Origin: Clytia hemisphaerica
Taxonomy: Eukaryota > Cnidaria > Hydrozoa > Leptothecata > Clytiidae
Length of the DNA: 64,000 bases
Reading direction: 5' to 3'
Assembly: GCA_902728285.1 (NCBI GenBank)
Contig: CACVBU010000274.1
Location: 710,942-774,941 of the forward strand
Below are positions 55,601-64,000 of the stretch, in pieces. A program made the translations under genes and the position numbers. The notes beneath the pieces were generated by a model. The model saw nothing but the letters and a program-made list of their open reading frames with translations, was not told where the DNA came from and searched no databases. Every line of letters starts with the position of its first letter. Positions within the stretch are counted from its first letter, which is position 1.

Positions 55601-56874
55601 AAACACCTTTTTACAAAATTTCAATATCAATAAAATCTAAAACCACTTATACCACGTTACATTACAAACTATTCAACACAATATTCTGACCTTTTAACAT
55701 GGAACCAACTTAAGCATTTAACTGGAAATGAAAAAAGAAATAAACCTCGAGTACTTCAGTCTCCTTCCTTAATAAGTGGATAAACTTTCGCGTGGATTAA
55801 TTTCCGCGAATTTCAGTTGTTTTAAATCCAAATTTCCCCGAAAAAACCCTAGGAATATGAAATAAATTCGAAGGGGAAAAATCCACGCAAAAATAAATTT
55901 GCGCCTTGAAGGCTTTCAAATTATTTATGCCAACATTCAAATCAAGTATTTCCGTCTATACCCTGAATTTGTAAAAACAATTCTTTATGCTTTTATTCTA
56001 CAGGACGTAATTCCTTCACACGCCAAAGACACATGCCTTACTCTACTACGGTGGGCGACAGCACGTTAGAGGTCTCGGTCTTACTCCTCACCAATCCTCT
56101 CATGATTGGCCATTTCGCCGGTAACTCGTTACCACGCTCCTGCGTGTTCCCTGAACTCCTTCAAACGTTCGATGAGACAAATTACACGTGTTTAGCATCC
56201 AGGCTAACTTCACTGTCAGAGGCTAACGTCGATGAAGTTTTGGATATGTACAATGTGACAGATACAAAGAAACGCTCCATCATGGTAAGATCTTTCATAT
56301 TTTTTCAACGATCAAATATAATCGATTTTGGATTGCCGCTAACAAAATTAATGTTGAGAATTTTTATACTGTTTGTGGTTTTGATAAAATTGTGATAAAA
56401 TTCCTGTCTTGAAAATTTAATTGATTCAATTTGATTACGATAAGAATTTAGCTTAATAAAGAGAATTTCATCATTTTTTTTTCGGGCAGCCTGCTTATAA
56501 AACTTTCTTTGTAACTTGAGGAACTAATTCTTAAACCTTGAAACCTCATAATTTCTAAAACTAATGTTTTGGTCCATTAATATTCCCCGTATGCAAATTG
56601 ATTCTGTGTTATTACCCTTGATTATCTCATCGCATGATTTTTTACAATTTTCCCCATTTTGTCGCACCATAGAAAACGTTGTTGACTTGTCCATTGCGTC
56701 CGTTCATGGTGCTTGTCCTCATCGGTTCATGCATACAATCCACATTCTGGTTGCAAATTGAAAAGTAAGTCTATTACTCTTTATCCCGTCCGTCTCAGCA
56801 GGCCGGTTTCTCGTGATTTTTTATTGAAAAGGAAAAGCCTTAAAAATGTTTTTCTATCTTGCAGAAATTATTGA
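43682..56874 (+). CDS. large spliced gene, possible DNAAF8 (C16orf71)-like protein
   Basis: Exons with GT-AG borders and unbroken phase: 43682-43762, 44140-44206, 44825-44992, 45414-45796, 46014-46051, 46945-47468, 47759-48249, 48759-49307, 50355-51096, 51445-53171, 53959-54073, 54599-54714, 55076-55154, 56004-56284. That is 1,787 codons; a last exon at 56673-56764 plus a stop at 56872-56874 would give about 1,820. The N-terminal half is acidic, Ser/Thr/Lys-rich and probably disordered (exon 8 has KSAKKKKRKKNKAAAA, then a short Glu/Lys coil, EELQKEINKIVKELEEM). Exons 9-10 carry folded modules: FLLLKIALESPGVL, LIAGVCEND, LEVVGLKLGYMPQ, VRAVLAICIQDYR, FKQVVQWFGPHF, LAAIVVYGEELQAQFSNLF, VGFRIVAWKFPL. 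The pattern GLKL..AVLAI..Q.WFG recalls the vertebrate DNAAF8 family, which helps assemble axonemal dyneins, and FRIVAWK recalls NDP-kinase-like folds. That assignment is from memory and uncertain. Start: ATG at 43682 follows a TTTCAG acceptor-like site and a short upstream ATG-AAG-AAG-TGA. Confidence 0.7.
46014..46051 (+). CDS. 38-nt microexon of the large gene
   Basis: ATTTTAG precedes and GTAATC follows. Its entry phase 0 and exit phase 2 exactly bridge the phase-0 end of the exon at 45414-45796 and the phase-2 start of the exon at 46945. It encodes FPLHKTVAQRYG plus two bases. Without it the two exons do not join in frame. Confidence 0.7.
46085..46935 (+). mobile_element. family R repeat in an intron (copy 2)
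   Basis: It begins CTCCGGGTACCCCGGTGGAG, then GTTCGTTCGTTCATTCGTCT, and contains two tandem units of about 375 bp (from about 46312 and 46687) sharing ATGCGTATTMRCAATGCYCA, GAAATCGC and CATTATTRATARCAATGC. It ends 10-30 bases before the splice acceptor of the exon at 46945. Compare the minus-strand copy at 26430-27870. Confidence 0.65.
48241..48329. repeat. 19-bp duplication of a splice donor around a 51-bp insert
   Basis: AACTTCAAAGTAAGTCAAG occurs at 48241-48259 and 48311-48329. The 51 bp between end in ATAAAATAAA. A 19-bp direct repeat with an A-rich 3' end looks like target-primed reverse transcription of a very short RNA. The repeat includes the 5' splice site of the exon 47759-48249, so two identical donors now exist. 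Use of the second would meet a TAA at 48307-48309. Confidence 0.7.
48434..48540 (+). other. coding-like segment of unclear status in an intron
   Basis: After TTTTGCAG a frame reads LTELLQFKQEMSLLRTHTAY and NLTKEILTEGAGIIAT, then TGA. The entry phase needed (one leftover base) does not match the preceding exon, which ends in phase 0. It may be an alternative last exon, a lost exon or a remnant. It overlaps repeated TTGTTTAATGTGGTCCACGG at 48563 and 48610. Confidence 0.3.
49450..50050. mobile_element. CAGGGGGT-ended element, 7-bp TSD, GTACCCGGTACTA word
   Basis: It starts CAGGGGGTACAAAGGCAGGG + TACTAACCCAT and ends with the inverse (TATGGGTTAGTACCCTGCCT, CTGTACCCCCCTG), flanked by ATAGAAT (49443-49449, 50051-50057). 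Words GTTAATACCCGGTACTACAT, ACAGGGTACTACTTGG and GTAGTACCCGGTACTAAATA recur inside. It lies in the intron between exons 49307 and 50355. Same terminal plan as 28577-29153. Confidence 0.85.
53200..53422. mobile_element. intronic inverted-repeat element, TTGACAAATCAAAAGG ends
   Basis: TTGACAAATCAAAAGGACCA at the left and its near inverse TGGACCTTTTGATTTGACAA at the right continue through TCTGAGAAAGCTAAGA/ TCTTAGCCTTCTCAGA. ATTTGAGATTGGCC and CAATCTCAAAATT add internal copies. No duplication was determined. Confidence 0.65.
53425..53870. mobile_element. decayed composite of two MITE families in an intron
   Basis: GTAATCAGNCC and GGCGTAATCAGCCCTGATAA with GATTCATTTCAACAGT resemble the 6568-6747 family. 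The segment 53520-53790 (AAGGCTAGAGT, CGACGATGGATTGTATCTAG, TTTGTGTAAAAACCA) resembles the element at 59617-59906. One is probably nested in the other. Confidence 0.5.
55245..55450. mobile_element. TA-flanked foldback MITE in an intron
   Basis: AGTTGGTCTAATGTCGACAT at 55245 is mirrored by ATGTCGACATTAGACCAACT at 55450, with arms of about 70 bp continuing through CCCTCTTCTAATTTCGACAT and TTTAGAGATAGGAATAAWAG. TA flanks both ends. Confidence 0.85.
56673..56874 (+). CDS. uncertain last exon(s) of the large gene
   Basis: The preceding exon ends in phase 0 (56284). From the only AG (56671-56672) that phase reads KTLLTCPLRPFMVLVL... and stops at 56872-56874 after the intron 56765-56864. A different frame of the same segment reads NVVDLSIASVHGACPHRF, in which VHG recalls the conserved AVHGSDS of NDP-kinase folds, then stops at 56759-56761. 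The second reading needs an unconventional splice or a one-base indel. A further open stretch (56867-57046, ending EIEIEIL) has no fitting phase. Confidence 0.35.
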
Positions 56875-57972
56875 TAAAACAAAAGAAACAAGTAGCAAGA
56901 TAACGAACAAAAAAGTAAAATCAGCTCTGATGGTTTACGATATTTCGTACTCTTTTAAGAACTTGTCCACTTTTAGAACTTCTTCAGGTAAAATGAGAGA
57001 ATTTCTATTTCCCCCGCTTACAGAAATTGAAATTGAGATATTGTAGGTTGCCAGTAATAGACTTTTTAAAAACACTACGGTATCTGCTTATCAATGATTG
57101 ACCAACAAAAAAAGCCTGTAACAGCACAAACATACTAAATGTAAGCCAATACTAAAGCTAAAGACCGAATCCGTATGACGTCATTTTCAACCTCGATCAG
57201 CCATTTTTAAAAGAAATTATACAGATTTACAAGCTAGGCTCATAGTGGGCCTCTAACCGATCTTATTTTACACTATTCTTGAATCGCATTTTTAAGGATG
57301 GTTTTCCCATGCATCGTTGAGGTTTTCTTTGAAGGTCTTGATAGACTTTGCTGTAACGACATTTCTCGGCAGTCTATTCCAGGTTGGCACACATCTGTAA
57401 TAAAAGGATTTCGTTTGTGGTCCATGGAAACCGTCATTTACGAAGTTAAGTAGAAGCTCATGGGGGTGTCTTCGATTTGGACGCGGACGTTTAGTCAACT
57501 TGTCAGGTATTGTTGTTTTATCGTAGTAGTGGAGGTGTTTGTAAACCTGTACCATATCACAAAATCGTCTTCGAAATTCGAGTGTTGGTCAGCCGAGAAT
57601 TTTGAGCCTATCACTATATGAAAGGCTGCGGTACGTTGGGACCAATCTTGTTGCACGTCTTTGCACTCCCTCAAGTAAGTTGACGTGTTTAAGTAATCTT
57701 GGTGACCAATATGATTGTGCGTACTCAAGGTGTGGTCGGACAAATGTTGAATATAGCGTACGGAGGGTCTCCGGAGTTAAGTTGGTGAAACCTCGTTTGA
57801 TGACACCAAGCATTGAGTTGGCTTTTTTTACTTGATTGGCTATATGGTCTTCAAATGTCAATTCAGCATCAACCAATATACCCAGGTCTTTTTGTTCAAA
57901 TACATGCTCAAGCTGAATATCACCAAGACAATACGGATGAGCGTGTTTTATATTTACGAATTTGCCGATTGT

Positions 57973-58458
57973 TAGACTAGTAAACTAGTCGGTTATTACT
58001 TATAACCTTATAATAAAACTGTCAATCAAATAATGTAAACACTAATTAAATATTCAGCGCGCATGAGAGAAAAGGAAAATAACCGACTAGAAGCTACTTC
58101 CAACGCCTTTTTTTCTTCACCTAAAATCGTAAGGAGAGACATACAGATTTCTGTATGTCTGACCCGTGCGTAGTTCCATTTATTTTTCTTTCTGTTTATT
58201 GTGTTTTTGGAAATACTCATTTATTTATATGTTCCCATGTTTAATGTTACTATGAAATATCATTTAGTCAAAAAAGTTGGATGGATTCTCAAAAACCTAA
58301 AAAAAGTTGTAAAATTAAACAACGTTTTTTGAGGGAAGTAGCTTCTAGTCGTTGAAATTCAGAAAAGACACGCAACCTCACCTCTTCGATTCTTTTTTTT
58401 TTTGGAGCTTGATTTTTTTGTATATGGGTCTGTTTTCAACGACCAGTTTACTAGTCTA
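57973..58458. mobile_element. 486-bp element in the LINE, 9-bp TSD
   Basis: Ends TAGACTAGTAAACTAGTCGG and CGACCAGTTTACTAGTCTA are inverted. GCCGATTGT is duplicated at 57964-57972 and 58459-58467. ACTAGAAGCTACTTCC and GGAAGTAGCTTCTAGTCGTT form a second inverted pair further in. Excision with one repeat joins HVLTIG to KFVNIKHAHPYCLGDIQ in the RT frame. Confidence 0.88.
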
Positions 58459-59616
58459 GCCGATTGTAAGAACGTGACATTTATCCGGATGGAACTGTAA
58501 TAGCCAATCATTGGACCATTTTTCGAGTGTGTCTATATCACTTTGTATGGCAAGGGAGTCATGGACTGAATCCACCTCTTTGAAGATCTTTGTATCATCT
58601 GCGAAAAGTAGCAGAGCCGAAATCACCTTGTCAGGCAAATCATTTATGTACAGTACAAAGAGTAGAGGGACCAAGACACTTCCTTGTGGTATTCCACTTA
58701 ATACACTATCCATGTTGGATTTTGCTCGGTTTACTTTGACCAACTGCTTCCTTCTACTCAGAAACTCGATGAAATCCAGTTCTTTATTGATCCAACTATG
58801 CCATACCCTTCTAGCTTTTTGCAAAGCCTGCGATGAGGCACTGTATCAAATGCTTTAGCGAAATCAAAATAGATGCAGTCTACAACTTTTCCGTCTGATA
58901 TTTTATCACAGCACCTGTCGACATATTTCAATAGTTGAGTAACAGTGGAACGTCTACTGATGAAGCCATACTGCTTATCTGATAAAAGGTTTAAGTTTGT
59001 CAGGTGGTTTGTGATATGTTCTCTTAATATCGACTCCATCAGCGTGCAAACCACGGATGTTAAACTCACTGGTCTGTAATTGATGGCCAAGTTATGCGCG
59101 CCTTTGTTCTTGAAGATGGGCGTGACGTGAGCAACCTTCCAATCCTCAAGTAGTATCCCTTCAGCCAGTGTCTTATTCATAAGCCTTGAAAGGGGCTCGG
59201 AAATTTCGTCGACAAGTTCTTTCAACATTCTTGGATGTATTTCATCAGGACCAAAAAATCTTTTGAGATCTTTGATCTTTGACCTTCTTACTTATCATAT
59301 CTTTAGTTATGATGATGTCTGCAATATCTTGTTCTGTTCTTCGTGGAAATTCCGGAAGTTCTCCCTCAGGCTCGATGGTAAAGACACTGCAGAATTGTTT
59401 TTGGAGAATGTTTGCTTTCTCGTGGTCTTCGTGACGTAGCGATGACTTGTCTTTAGGTGACTCGAGAAGTGACGAAACACCTGTCGTAGCTTTCATCTTA
59501 CTTCTTACATGCGACCAAAAGACTTTTGGCATCGTTTTGGCTTTAGTGTATATGTTTCGTTCGCATGTTCTATGTGCTTGCGACATCATCCGATTTACCC
59601 TGTTACGTGATGTAAC

Positions 59617-59906
59617 CATTGAGTTTAAAGCCCGAAGGGCTAGAGTTCAATCTCCAACCTTTCTCAGGCAAAAAAAAGTGAAACCTTAAAAAACGCGCCA
59701 CATTTTTGACGACAGATTGAATCTAGCAATTCCTTTGTTTACGATTGATATTTTTTTCGAAATTTAGCGGTAAATTTTAGTTTCAATCTGTCATTTGTGT
59801 AAAAACCAGGCGATCCGCTCAAGGCCGCGCAACTTTGGTAGGATTTGTTGACTTCAAATCCTACCAAGGAGATTGACTTCTAGCCTTTCGGGCTTATACT
59901 TCATTG
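59617..59906. mobile_element. 290-bp MITE in the LINE, 8-bp TSD
   Basis: The left end CATTGAGTTTAAAGCCCGAA and the right end TTTCGGGCTTATACTTCATTG are inverted. GATGTAAC is duplicated (59609-59616, 59907-59914). Excision joins YRLTYVTS to RNRVNRMMSQA in frame. A related decayed copy is in 53520-53790. Confidence 0.88.
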
Positions 59907-61086
59907 GATGTAACATAGGTAAGCCGATAGCGACTCTTTTCCTCTGGACACGAGGCTCGGGCCCATTTCCTGTGCAATCGATTTTTTTCGCTTACTTCTC
60001 TTTGCAGATCATTTCCTATTGGTATAGACCCCTTGCTCCTCCAGCTCTGACAATCAAATTCTTTCAATGGAACAAATTGATTTCTAAGCTCTAATAATTT
60101 GTTTTTAAATGATTGCCAAATTTCCTCTACAGATTTTATGTCCATTGCATTGAGTAATCCCTCTTGCCATTGATGTGCTACAAGAGACTGTTTCATTGCA
60201 GCATAATTACCATCGTTGAAGACGTATCGCTTTGAGTTAACTTTGCGCTCAGTGTAGCAAGCAAAGGTGAAAGCCAAAACACTATGATCGCTCTTCCCTA
60301 GTGGGCTTAGATATTGTAAGTCACATATTTGATTCTCCTCGCCCGTGAAGATTAAATCAATCGTAGATGGATCATCAGTTCCTCAACAACGTGTTGGCTC
60401 ATTCACGTGTTGATTTAGAAAGGAGTCACGGATTGCATCTAGAAAGTGCTCTTCCTTACTCTGCTTAGGCTGCACGCATCCCCTCTGATATGATTTGATA
60501 TAGTAACAAAATAAATTCTGGGGATGCGCGCAGCCTATACTCTGCTCGATGTGCGGTGTGGTCCAATTTTTCCAGTTAATTGTTGGGAAATTGAAATCAC
60601 CAATCAGACATTTGTGAGAGTATTTCTTGTATGCGGCAATAGTTTTCATGAACGAGTTGAGCTTTGCATTGTTTTCTTCAGATGAATCTGTTTTCGTTGG
60701 GCTACGATAGAGACATGCAAAACTAACAAATCTCTGTCGGCGAGACGGACTTCGATAGTACAAGCTTCCTCAAACTGCACCGGTGAGATTTTAACAATCA
60801 GATGCTTGATGGAGTTGTGTGCCAATATTATAATACCGCGTGTTACGTACTTATCTGCATTTGTATGGTCGACTAGTGTGTACTCGCAGAATTCGTATTC
60901 GTGTATGCGTTTTAGCCCACCTACCTTTGTTTTGACTTCACAGATTGCAATGATATGCGGCTTCTCTTTCTGCGCGTGGATTTTTAGTTCGTTTATTTTC
61001 TCAGGTGTAAGTTGGTCTGCGCTGGCGTACATGATTTTTATGTCCTTCACAAGTCTATTTTTCTCTTTGGATTTGTTGGACACCAT

Positions 61087-61861
61087 ACGATTCAGTGGAA
61101 TGTTGTCGATTTTTTTATTTTTTCACTTTTGCTGTATTTCGTTATTGTTTTCGAATTTTTCTTCTTTTTCGTTTTTTTTTACCAGTTGCATTTACTGGTG
61201 TTGTTGAAGGTTGGAGGCCCTCACCTTCCTGATGCCAAACCCGTTTTTTGAAGACCCACGGACTCTAAATATTACATCTTTTTTCCCTTTGTTATTTTCT
61301 TCACATACTCTTCGTCATACGTGGGTGCATCTTCAGCTGATAGAAAGAATATGTACAGGACTGTTTAGTAACACCTTGCTTACCTCTAAGGCTTTCAGTG
61401 TTTCCGTTTTGATCTGTGCATAGTTTCGTGTTTGTTTTTATTTCGTGGATGAAAATTATGTCAGTTAGGAGCAAGCCTGGACAGACGGCTTGCTTTAGAT
61501 TTAGTTGAAGATAGTGTCTAACTGGATTTTGCCGAAACAGTCTATGTTACAACAACATTAACTAACAAAATTAATGCACATTTAAAAAAAGCGATAGTGA
61601 AGTTAACTAACTAATTCCTCATTACGCGTTGTGTTTTTGAAGGGTAATTACTTTTTGATCCAAGGCTATAGGAAGAAGTTGAATAAATTTTTAGGAGATG
61701 ATATGTTGAAAAGTTAAGGTCATTTTGGTTTTCTTCGAAAAAATAGTTTTTCTTTCCTTAAACTGAAATAATATTGCTAAGAGCACAAATTAATTTAAAA
61801 AATAATCTTATCTTTTTCGTGATCAAATTTAAAGGAAAACTGAAAATAGATCACGTGGGTT
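61087..61861. other. LINE upstream flank and downstream flank of the methyltransferase
   Basis: The first part, read on the minus strand, is Lys-rich and could be residue of a LINE 5' region, but no ORF1 was recognised. The rest is AT-rich and contains no gene I can support. Confidence 0.35.
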
Positions 61862-62536
61862 TCAATTTTTTTGTATGACATAAACATGGCAATAGTTGCG
61901 CTTATCGTTGACAGAATAATAAAATTTCCTCTCGATTCGAAGCATTTCACATTGTTTGGTGAGGAAGAACGGCATATGTTCATTTAACGTCGCTCTCTGA
62001 TCCATGCTGGACGAAATGGTGTAAACAGCTATACCACCCTTTCGGAGAACTCTTAGAATCTCTTGTATACCGTTATTGAACTTAATATGACCCACACTGA
62101 AACATCCGCTGCACAGCAAACCATCATATGAATCGTCTTGATAGCAACTCAATTTTTCCGTATCAGTGATGATACCGTTGGAAAGATTTCTATACACCGA
62201 TTTCTCTCTTGCCACCTGTAGCATTTTGTCAGCTGGGTCTACACCGTCGATCAGTTTGAACCCTACTTTCTGTAGGGCAACGCCTGTTAATCCTGAACCG
62301 CAACCCAAATCGAGAATTTCCAGCTCAGCAATCTTGTTCTCACCTCTTTCTGCTGAAAGGTATTCTCTGAGGAGAGTAGAACAATAGACTGTAGTGTCTG
62401 TATATCCTGCTTGTTCCAGAGTTTCGTTGTACGAGCTTGCGTTGTTGTTGTAATAGTCGATTATTTTTCCCGCTTTCCGTGCCTCTTCGTAGCAGGAGAA
62501 GAAATCCTCTCGTTTTTCATCCTCAGTTTTGTTCAT
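61862..62536 (-). CDS. METTL27: SAM-dependent methyltransferase, METTL27-like
   Basis: A 224-residue single-exon frame, near the length of METTL27 (WBSCR27) proteins. Residues 25-50 (KIIDYYNNNASSYNETLEQAGY) match the N-terminal lid region of that family. The Rossmann SAM site is ILDLGCGSGLTG at residues 74-85 (motif I) with the acidic ribose-binding residue in DGVDPADKML (Asp100). DDSYDGLLCSGCFSVGHI corresponds to motif IV and ILRVLRKGGIAVYTI to motif V/VI. The substrate of METTL27 is unknown to me. The frame is intact without introns. Likely cytosolic; no signal peptide. Neighbours are repeats, so context gives no clue to function. Confidence 0.85.
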   Translation of the reverse strand: MNKTEDEKREDFFSCYEEARKAGKIIDYYNNNASSYNETLEQAGYTDTTVYCSTLLREYLSAERGENKIAELEILDLGCGSGLTGVALQKVGFKLIDGVDPADKMLQVAREKSVYRNLSNGIITDTEKLSCYQDDSYDGLLCSGCFSVGHIKFNNGIQEILRVLRKGGIAVYTISSSMDQRATLNEHMPFFLTKQCEMLRIERKFYYSVNDKRNYCHVYVIQKN

Positions 62537-62615
62537 CTTCCTTTTTCACTTGACCTATGAAACAAATTTTTTGACATTAAAATTGATAAACATTATTTGC
62601 TATATTAGACCTTCA

Positions 62616-62906
62616 ATGGGCTTTTCCAGAAAAAATCGTATACCCCCTGTTGAGGAGGTCCATCATTTTGTGGCTGGAAATGCTGTAACCCCCTGGAGTT
62701 CCAGGCAATTTCCGGCTTAAACCCCTCTGGAATTCTGAATTTTAGTAGGATTTAAAAAGCTACCCCTATGGAATTACAGCTATTTTTGACAGACTTTGGT
62801 ATCTCCCTATGGAATTTCGCCACATATCAAACCTTACCCCCTTGGAACGGAAATGGACCTCCTCAACTGGGGTAAACGGTTTTTTTCCGGACAAGCCCTA
62901 TACTAA
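62616..62906. mobile_element. inverted-repeat element, GGGCTTTTCCAGAAAAAA ends, CCCCTATGGAATT word
   Basis: Left AATGGGCTTTTCCAGAAAAA and right TTTTTTTCCGGACAAGCCCTA are inverted, with subterminal TGAGGAGGTCCAT and ATGGACCTCCTCA. Inside, ACCCCCTGGAGTTCC, ACCCCTCTGGAATTC, ACCCCTATGGAATTACAG, CCCTATGGAATTTCG and CCCCCTTGGAACGG iterate a word not found in its relatives at 13092, 30226 and 35991. Confidence 0.75.
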
Positions 62907-63672
62907 AAGGTACATAAACTACATTTTGAAAATATTTACGATACAACTTGAAATAAAAAAATTGTGTTACAATGAAGGAAAACTTAATTGCAGTTTCCTC
63001 AAGGTGACAAAAAGGGACTCAGGCCACTCAGGACTCAGACTCCTTTTTACTCTGGAATCATCTGCTCTCTGAAAAATGAGTTTGCGAATTCTACTCTTTT
63101 TTCCATTCAAAAGCCTTTCAAAATTGGTTAAAAGCACACTCAAAAAACTGAAATATTTCGAATAAAAGCATAATTTAAAGGTAAAATATTCCATTTTATG
63201 AAAAAATCACTTTCAAAAAAATTATTGGGGGGGGGCTAAGCTACCTCTAGCCCCTCGGTAGCTACGTCACTGCTTTTACTTTACAAATTTTCACATATTT
63301 TTACATGTAAAATACAATATATACTATAACCATGTAAACACTATCTCATCAAGAGATCACATGACACAAAAACGTATTGATTTCATGTGTTTGACAGCTT
63401 TAACATTTCTTCATATGCATGTTTTGATAACTCGTATCACTCGTAAAAACACTTCGATATCTACTTGGGAAATTAACACTAAAGCTCTATATGTATTATT
63501 TTTATTACATGAAAGCTTTTCATTCCAACTGTATTGACAGTGGAATACTTGATATGTTTTATTTATCTTTGTCGGATAGCTTTTCATTGTCAATGTTTGC
63601 TCAACTCTTTAGACCTGAGAAGGGAAGAGAAGATGACCTTCCGATATCATCGGACCGGGCTCTATCCCGGGA
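62907..63672. other. no supported gene
   Basis: AT-rich, with a G10 run at 63225-63234 followed by GCTACCTCTAGCCCCTCGGT + AGCTACGTCAC, probably the edge of another short element. No exon recognised. Confidence 0.35.
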
Positions 63673-63674
63673 TA

Positions 63675-63930
63675 CACGTTTTTTTTATAAGGAACCTTAA
63701 CTTTGCTCTGAGCCTGGAGTTCCTTATTTTTACAGAGAATTTCAGCCTCAAAGTTCCTTATCGAGTTCCATATTTACATAGCTGCTAAGTTTGGATTCGC
63801 AAAAATTGGATTCCTTAAAACTGGTTTTCTTATTCTCAGCCTGAGCAGTTCCTTAACAATTCCTTATTTTTTGGACCATTTTCAGCCTCGAGTTCCTTAT
63901 AAACGTGTTCCTTATAATAAAAAAAACGTG
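63675..63930. mobile_element. TA-flanked MITE, GTTCCTTAT word family
   Basis: Ends CACGTTTTTTTTATAAGGAA and TTCCTTATAATAAAAAAAAC + GTG are inverted, TA outside (63673-63674, 63931-63932). AGTTCCTTAT recurs at 63717, 63752, 63848, 63862 and 63892, mostly next to GAGCCT or CAGCCTC. It is a sister of the elements at 5881 and 22615 with a different word. Confidence 0.8.
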
Positions 63931-64000
63931 TAGTTTCCTACCCCTTAGATAGGGAAATCACAGCGCTTGCCAGACCTTGTACTCTGTGCTCGTGACACAT

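Larger units (their letters stand above)
57292..61086 (-). pseudogene. near-complete CR1/Jockey-like LINE ORF2, degraded
   Basis: In minus order: endonuclease start (ASADQLTPEKINELKI, KPHIIAICEVKTK, RGIIILAHNSIKH), then ACLYRSPTK, GDFNFPTINW and DHSVLAFTF. Next is the linker with YTKAKTMPKVFWSHVRSKMK. The RT follows: AHVTPIFKNKGAHNLAINYR, YFDFAKAFDTVPHRRL, GIPQGSVLVPLLFVLYINDL and LLFADDTKIF. The thumb region has DLGILVDAELTFEDHI, YSTFVRPHLEYAQSYW, GVQRRATRLVP, and the C-terminus SFYYRCVPTWNRLPRNVV. Several frameshifts and stops are present (for example after NEPTRC near 60383). It has been hit by two DNA elements, at 57973-58458 and 59617-59906, each of which can be removed to leave a continuous reading. 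No 5' ORF was recognised. Confidence 0.9.

Overview
This window looks like AT-rich nuclear DNA from a non-vertebrate animal. The reasons are spliced genes with GT-AG introns and consistent reading phases, single-copy genes of animal type, several decayed non-LTR retrotransposons, and a very high load of short non-autonomous DNA transposons. I cannot name the species. A cnidarian, sponge, tunicate or similar lineage is a guess only.

Genes. (1) Four phase-compatible minus-strand exons plus a short fifth (2312 down to 768) form the 3' end of an unrecognised gene. (2) A decayed zinc-finger-like gene (23758-26040, plus strand) is broken by a frameshift and by a 500-bp transposon in an exon. (3) An intact single-exon gamma-glutamylcyclotransferase-like gene lies at 32296-31718, minus strand. 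(4) A large gene of about 15 exons (43682-56874, plus strand) encodes roughly 1,820 residues and may be related to DNAAF8/C16orf71. (5) An intact single-exon METTL27-like methyltransferase lies at 62536-61862, minus strand. No operon or shared pathway is evident.

Retrotransposons. A Jockey/CR1-like LINE lies at 7550-10640 (plus) and a long CR1/Jockey-like LINE at 61086-57292 (minus). LINE 3' fragments lie at 30497-31054 (plus) and 39630-38752 (minus). All are frameshifted or truncated.

DNA transposons. More than twenty short elements can be delimited by inverted termini, many with exact target-site duplications (TSDs): TA, TTA, and 4, 5, 7, 8 or 9 bp. Most share an unusual architecture: a short word found in the terminal inverted repeats (TIRs) is repeated many times inside the element, and related elements with similar termini carry different words. 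The clearest case is a 1,991-bp Foldback-like element (19325-21315) whose inverted ends are 20-bp tandem arrays and which has a 9-bp TSD. Several insertions are proven by restoration of the host sequence: two in the long LINE, one in the zinc-finger-like exon, one in an arm of a palindrome. The remaining sequence is intergenic or intronic AT-rich DNA in which I see no supported gene.
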